DNA of 64,000 nt. Source: Phaeotremella fagi (lineage: Eukaryota; Basidiomycota; Tremellomycetes; Tremellales; Phaeotremellaceae). Each line of letters begins with the position of its first letter. Position 1 is the stretch's first letter. This document shows, piece after piece, positions 58,857 through 64,000 of the stretch. The notes beneath the pieces were generated by a model, which was given only the letters and a program-made list of their open reading frames with translations, was not told the DNA's origin and searched no databases. The stretch spans positions 558,001-622,000 of the forward strand of contig BCHU01000005.1 of the NCBI GenBank assembly GCA_001599715.1, read 5' to 3'. The translations under genes were made by a program, and so were the position numbers.

Positions 58857-60638
58857 TTATACAACATGACCCCTATGCTCCTCTTCATACGCAGCCAAGA
58901 AATCGCGAACAGTTTCGAAAGTGTAAAAAGATACAGCGATACTAGGTGCTACCTTGATGATATTCGGTGTAAGCCCACGACTACGATCGTCAGTTATACG
59001 GTTGGAGACAACTAGGTTGGTAAACTTACTACATCCCCTTCCAGAACCCTTCCGCTTTGATTATTTTCGTCATCGCATCGATAGCTCCAGTGTACTGAGG
59101 TGTCAATCCAGGAACTCCTGCGACCCTGTGAATTCAATCTTCAGTACCCTTCTTATCAAGTCCATTAGGATACGTACTGTAATTTTCGACGGAGGACGTC
59201 AAAAGGATGGGTGAAGAGTAAAGATGTTCCACCCGCTAAACCACCACATGCGAGTTTTCTAGGGAGTTGGGTCAGCTGGGGATCATCTGAAGATTTTTGC
59301 TTTATTGCTAACCTTAGAACTAATTCTCCACCTTCATACGTCTTAGCTCCTGCTGTATCAGGGAGGATGAATGCTTTCACTGGGTTTCGTTAGCATCCAT
59401 TTTTTTTCAACATCAAAAGTTAACATACAAGTTTCGTAGATATAGAAATTGAGCGAAACTAATACTTCGTCAGAAATTCCCATCCCCAATCCAAAAAAAT
59501 CACTCACCATAAGGAGCAACGCCAACAGCTGTAGCCCAACAACCCCGACTAAAAACAGTGATATATCAATAACCAAAGTCCAAAACCAAAACCAAGACCA
59601 GATAAACTCACTACAATCCCCTAATCCCACCTTCGTTCCTATAAACTTTTTTGGTCATCCCAACAATACCCAATCTAGCGTCTTCCTTGGTAAAAGCCTG
59701 AACACCAACAGAAGAAGAGGTAACGTTCGCGGTTGCTATTGATAATCTCGCGCGAACCAAGTCCAAGGGATATGTTAGACATACACTGGCGATACCTGCT
59801 CCGGCACCTGCTGTCAGACGTGAAAAGGTTGAAAGATCTTCTGTCCCCGTCCATTTTTTCAGAATCTGGTTGGTTAGTCCTTTAATCATGGTTTTGGGAT
59901 TTACATTTTTGAATGCTCCGTATGACTAAGATTATTTCTGTCAGTTTTGAGAATTGTAGAAAGAGATCGAGAGATTGACCTACCACGAATTGACATGCTG
60001 AATATGGGATGATCTGTAGGTCATCAAGTCAACAAATTTTGTCATCCGCAAAAAAAAAAGAATTCGTTTGACTTACACGAACAACGTTGATCCCGTTACC
60101 TTTCATGAAACCTCTAAAACCTTCTTCCTTCCACATCCGACCTAAAGATGACCAAACTCCACCATAATTCTGTCCATTCACGACTTTCGACGAAGAAGCT
60201 TGAACTTGTCTAGCTAATCAGCGGTATGATAGGTCATTGACGTACAAAATGATTTTCAATCTTTCTAAAGGTGAAACGACGGTTCTACTAGCTGCACCAG
60301 CCAATCCACCTGCAAAGAAAGGTATTAGGAGGATTACAGAATAGATGACTTGACCTACCCGCGATAAAAGTGTTGATAACAACTTGATTGCCCATGATGA
60401 AATCTTTGAATCTCTCTTCAACAGTTAGATCCTCTACTGAGAAGGTATCTTGATCCCCCTCGGTCTGATTTTCAAGTATAGGTATAGATATGGGTGTGGT
60501 AACAAGAGGTATCACGGGTATGTTACCACTTGGTGGATAATGGATTATAGATTCTGGCGGGTTTGAAGAGCGGAGATATGTTGTTTGTGAACTGGAACTG
60601 GGACTGGAGCTGGATTGGGGAATGGTGAAATTTGGCAT
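58857..60638 (-). CDS. Mitochondrial carrier family (SLC25) transporter, Ypr011c/SLC25A16-like
   Basis: An inner-membrane solute carrier of 437 aa in ten exons: 60359-60638, 60246-60309, 60077-60209, 59984-60013, 59612-59925, 59508-59548, 59429-59458, 59178-59379, 59030-59125 and 58857-58980. All three Px[DE]xx[KR] signatures are present: SPLERLK near residue 108, YPLDLVRAR near 230 and HPFDVLRRK near 350. Paired motifs such as GFRGFMKGNGINVVR, GIRGLYRGC and GFWKGMYRGLTPNIIKVAPS follow. The N-terminal about 90 residues are Ser/Pro-rich and extra to the six-helix core. Two exons are 30 nt. The repeat sequences fit the adenine-nucleotide/APS-PAPS or CoA carrier branch, but the substrate is not assignable by eye. 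Confidence 0.92.
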
Positions 60639-61942
60639 GGGGGTGTCATCCCTTCCTTGTTTTAGGTGATGGAGGTTAGTATATACAGATTGTGGATATG
60701 GTGTTGTATGTGTTTATCTTTATCTACAACCTACCACTCAACTGCAACTGAAACCAACCCCAACAAATCCTCTTTCCCCCTTCGGGGTAGATCGGTTTAC
60801 ATCCGATGACCCGGTTTGAACCGTGGCCAAGACAAGTCAAGACACTGGCAGATCGTTGGGTAGAGTATCAAATTCAATGGATATCTCGAGCAAAAAGAGA
60901 TGGACTCCCTCGATTGTATCAGGAGGCCAGGGAGTCGTAGTTTATCTCATTAACCTTGTGCAAGTGAAAGACACTTCTGCAATACTTGTCGCCATTTCGT
61001 TGAGATCACTGGGCATTAGCGCGCGCTCCAGGTAGATGATTGACATGCATTGTATGCTTCTCTTGAATCATCAATGATAACTAGCATTATTATGGTTTCA
61101 ACAATTACAACGATTTCAATGGATGGACTATCAATGGATATGCAGATATCCAAACGAGTGCTGTAGAAGCTATGTGATGTCGATGTCTTCCCTTGAACAA
61201 CTGTCCCACGTATCAAAATTCCTGATAAGAAATATTATCCACTCGTTCAAGTCTTTGATCGCGTAAAGAGGTTTCTTGCTACAATGTCAGTCATGAATTA
61301 CGAGACAGTAAAAGATGACATGTCATTGTATAGGGATGTAGTAAGCCACGAGTAATCACCAGGCACTTGGAGCGAGTGCTCTTACCAAATGACCACACGG
61401 AGAATTGCGGCAATAGATTATTTTCTGTCCTCCACTTTTTCTCGGCCGTTCGCTTTGGGACCAAGAATAATTGGGATTGGGTTCCCGAATTTAACGGATC
61501 TCAAAAAGTGCCTGTACATCTCCATCCCATCATTTGATCGAAACTTTTGGATCAAAGAGCTTAACTCTCGAGCAATGGAATGTAATCATTTTCTATGGAC
61601 GTTTGCAATGTTAATTGAGATAGAGATTGATGTAAGGATTTCATTACCCGTTGGGAGAAAAAAAATTCTGTTCGGATTTCTCGTCCGTGAGCTGCTATCT
61701 AGGTAATTTGAACGCTTGGTGGAGGTTCGCCTAATCTTTGGAAAATACTTTTTCGTCGTTAAGAGGAGTGGAGGCTTGCTCATTTCAAGATGACGTTCGA
61801 TCGTTCCGTGTGGAGGTTGGGAGGTATAAATGGAGGTGTACAATGTTGTTTCATTCTCTTCTTCATCATCGTTTTCAATACTAAAACATAAACATCGACC
61901 TAATCCAACCACACAAATAAACACTTAAATTATCTTTTCACA
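60639..61942. other. Divergent intergenic region carrier / alcohol dehydrogenase
   Basis: 1.3 kb without a supportable gene; promoter regions of two divergent genes. The open frames at 60823-61035 and 61389-61706 (plus) and 61016-61216 (minus) have no recognisable product. TATAAATG at about 61,826 is a TATA-like box some 115 bp before the dehydrogenase ATG. Confidence 0.5.
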
Positions 61943-63300
61943 ATGACAGCCGATATCGTTCCATCTCAATTCACTGGTCAAGCAGCTATGACCCAACAAG
62001 ATTCAACTAAATTCAATCTTGAGAAACATTCTTACACACCTCGTGAATTCACTGAGAACGACGTTATCATCAAGATTGAATGTTGTGGTATCTGTGGTAG
62101 TGATCTCCATACCAGTGAGTCTCTACTCTTCCTTGCATTCAATCGATGATTGACTAAACCTATCCGCAGTAACTTGTGGTTGGAGGAAACACGATCAATT
62201 CCCAGCTATTGTTGGTCATGAAATTATTGGTCAGGTTGTTAGAGCCGGTAAAAACACTGAACATTCTGTTGGTGACCGTGTTGGTTTCGGTGCTCAATGT
62301 GGTTCATGTAAGGAATGTGAGCCATGTAAAGCCGGTTTGGAACAATAGTGAGTGAATTTATTTCGAGATTAGAATTCGTACTGATAGAGTCATCATTTAA
62401 TTTAGCTGCGCTAGAGGTATGAGTGGTACTTATCAAGGTAAAAATGGTAGTACCATCCAACCATTCAACCAAGGTGGTTATGCAGATTACTGTAAGTTTA
62501 TAAGCTTGGCCTTTGTACTGCTTGATACTGATAGATATAACTATAGTCCAAGGTGATGGTCATTTCGCCGTTAAGATTCCAGATGAATTGGAAAGTACCG
62601 TCGCAGCTCCAATGTTGTGTGCCGGTGGTATGTTACCTCCTATCAAAGGTCGAAAGACGTTCACTTACAGTACTACCCACAGTCACCGTTTTCGCTCCTC
62701 TCAAACACTACAACGCTGGACCCGGTAAAAAAGTCGGTATAGTCGGTATCGGTGGTCTAGGACATCTTGCAGTGGTAAGTGAATCAAGAATTCCTACCAT
62801 GTATTGGCCCAAAAACTCATATCTTGTCTGGATAGCAATTCGCCGCAGCCCTAGGAGCCGACGTCTACGCCATCTCACATTCCGCCTCCAAAAAATCCGA
62901 CGCTGAGAAACTAGGTGCCAAAGGATTCTTAACTACCAAAGATCCCTCCGAAGCCCTAAAAACCCATAAAGGATTCTTCGATATAATCTTATCAACAACT
63001 TTCCAACCTGACATGCCACTTGAATCTCTTTACATGCAACTACTAGCTCCAAGGGGTAACATGATCGTTGTTGGTTTACCTGATGAAGGTTTCCCTCATC
63101 TTTCACCTTGGACTCTTTTGGGTAAGAGTTTGACTGGAAGTTTGATTGGTAGTCCGGTGGAGATTAAGGAGATGTTTGCAGTTGCTGCTAAACATGGTGT
63201 TAAGTCTTGGGTTGAAACTAGACCTATGGAGGAGGCTACTCGGGCTGTTCAGGATATGCATGAGGGAAAGGCTAGATTCAGATATGTCTTGGTTAATTAG
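61943..63300 (+). CDS. Zinc-dependent NADP(H) alcohol dehydrogenase (ADH6/cinnamyl-alcohol type)
   Basis: A cytosolic medium-chain dehydrogenase that reduces aldehydes to alcohols with NADPH. It is 361 aa in six exons: 61943-62114, 62170-62347, 62406-62491, 62547-62627, 62671-62774 and 62836-63300. The catalytic-zinc ligands are the Cys in CGICGSDLH and the His of GHE. The structural-zinc cysteines are in CGSCKECEPC plus the later YC. The GxGGxG Rossmann motif is GIGGLGHLAV near residue 190, and FDIILSTT-type and PRGNMIVVGLP core segments follow. The ending RFRYVLVN is characteristic of the CAD/ADH6 group. The start ATG lies after a TATA-like box at about 61,826. Cofactor preference is from family knowledge. 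Confidence 0.94.
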
Positions 63301-63505
63301 ACAAGGTCGGGTGGTGTTGTTTGGTGAACGTTATAGAGTAATATACATATAGAGTGATAGAATTATAGAGTTATAGAATCAGTTGTGCTTGAAATGTATC
63401 GAGTTTGTCCAATCATCTTAATGAAGCACATCTTTATTAGAATTTCATTGTAATCATCTACTGCATCACATTACATTGCATTACAACCCCGCCACTCGCG
63501 AGACA

Positions 63506-64000
63506 TCATTTGAACCTCGCTTCAGCAGCCCTAGCCCTCCTTTCCCTCTCAATCTTAGCTCTCATCTCAGCACTCAACCCAGCTAACCCAGTCTCCCCAC
63601 CGATCCTACCACCAAGTTTCTGTGGTCCACCAACTGGTCCAGCTACATTCGTAACACTCCCAACAGGAACGGTTTCAACCTCCCCCTCCCCATCCACCTC
63701 CGCACGAGCTTTCTCCCGTTCCTTCAATTTCTCCTTCAACCCTTTCCGTCTCTCCAACTTCTTCTTCTCCTGCTCAGCCTCAGCCTCTTCACTAAGTCCA
63801 CTAGGTACCCTCGCATCTTTCACCCAATCATACCAATCAGGATGATCAAACGCGCACCGTCTATAAACGTTACGAACGTTTTTACTGGTTGCCATCTCGT
63901 AGATTTTTTTACCGTTCTCCAACGTCGTCGTTGGATCGAATTTGATTTCTTCGATTAACCATTTAACGATTTCTCCTTGATTCGACGTTGTTGCTATTAA
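63506..64000 (-). CDS. VMS1: VMS1/ANKZF1-type protein, C-terminal part (runs off window)
   Basis: The open frame extends through the window edge, so only the C-terminal about 164 residues are seen. Vms1/ANKZF1 releases stalled peptidyl-tRNA on 60S ribosomes in ribosome quality control and binds Cdc48/p97. Visible: an ankyrin-type segment (EIVKWLIEEIKFDPT, KKIYEMATSKNVRNVYRRC), HPDWYDWVKDARVPSGLSEEAEAEQ (family-like block), a highly charged Lys/Glu coiled stretch and the last residues RERRARAAEARF, a VCP-interacting motif (VIM) of the R-x-x-R-A-x-A-A-x-x-R type. The N-terminal catalytic eRF1-like domain would lie beyond the window. Confidence 0.82.
   Translation of the reverse strand, partial: LIATTSNQGEIVKWLIEEIKFDPTTTLENGKKIYEMATSKNVRNVYRRCAFDHPDWYDWVKDARVPSGLSEEAEAEQEKKKLERRKGLKEKLKEREKARAEVDGEGEVETVPVGSVTNVAGPVGGPQKLGGRIGGETGLAGLSAEMRAKIERERRARAAEARFK

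Noticed and set aside
61389..61706. Plus-strand 105-codon open frame upstream of the alcohol dehydrogenase
   Set aside because: Unrecognisable translation overlapping a promoter; an opposing frame is equally long.

Overview
The window is nuclear DNA of a basidiomycete fungus, most likely a tremellomycete (Cryptococcus/Kwoniella-like). Genes are packed on both strands, almost all are split by many short GT-AG introns (typically 45-65 nt), and the HOG1, VMA5 and SNX4 proteins read like tremellomycete orthologues. The exact genus is a guess. Exon structures were deduced by hand from splice signals, protein homology and reading-frame closure. Every complete model below closes as a multiple of three, except array copy 4, whose first intron has lost its donor.

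Layout, left part (1-36,884): HOG1 MAP kinase (-), an ABCC-type ABC transporter (-) with exceptionally small introns, V-ATPase subunit C (-), mitochondrial metallopeptidase OMA1 (+), a histidine-phosphatase-superfamily protein (+), an SPT23/MGA2-type ER-anchored transcription factor (-), mitochondrial phenylalanyl-tRNA synthetase (-), an intron-containing tRNA-Phe(GAA) (-), an OPA3-like protein (+), sorting nexin SNX4/Atg24 (-), a GID7/WDR26-like CTLH-WD40 protein (+), an unrecognised one-TM protein (+), an ECL1-like zinc protein (-) and histidyl-tRNA synthetase (+) with a likely second, mitochondrial start.

Centre (37,049-55,679): the unusual part. Ten same-strand, head-to-tail paralogues of one unrecognised family occupy 18.6 kb with no other gene between them. 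Each has about ten exons with nearly fixed lengths (33/39-34-83-~190-~155-18-~91-40-variable-variable), including an 18-nt microexon in all ten. The N-terminal about 200 residues form a beta-rich looking domain that resembles, from memory, the fungal domain of unknown function DUF7918. A very acidic linker, a basic coiled-coil-like segment and a C-terminal tail follow. In eight of ten copies the tail carries a VDLT-type SUMO-interaction motif, and in eight of ten a psi-K-x-E SUMO-acceptor consensus. This looks like a locally expanded, fast-diverging gene cluster of possibly SUMO-linked nuclear proteins; the function is inference.

Right part (55,902-64,000): a single-exon PPR-like probable mitochondrial protein (-), a small mitochondrial-type membrane protein (+), a mitochondrial carrier (-), a zinc alcohol dehydrogenase of the ADH6/cinnamyl-alcohol type (+) and the C-terminal part of a VMS1/ANKZF1 homologue (-) running off the window edge.

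Apart from the array, neighbours are unrelated housekeeping genes, as usual in fungi. No mobile element, rRNA or CRISPR array was seen.
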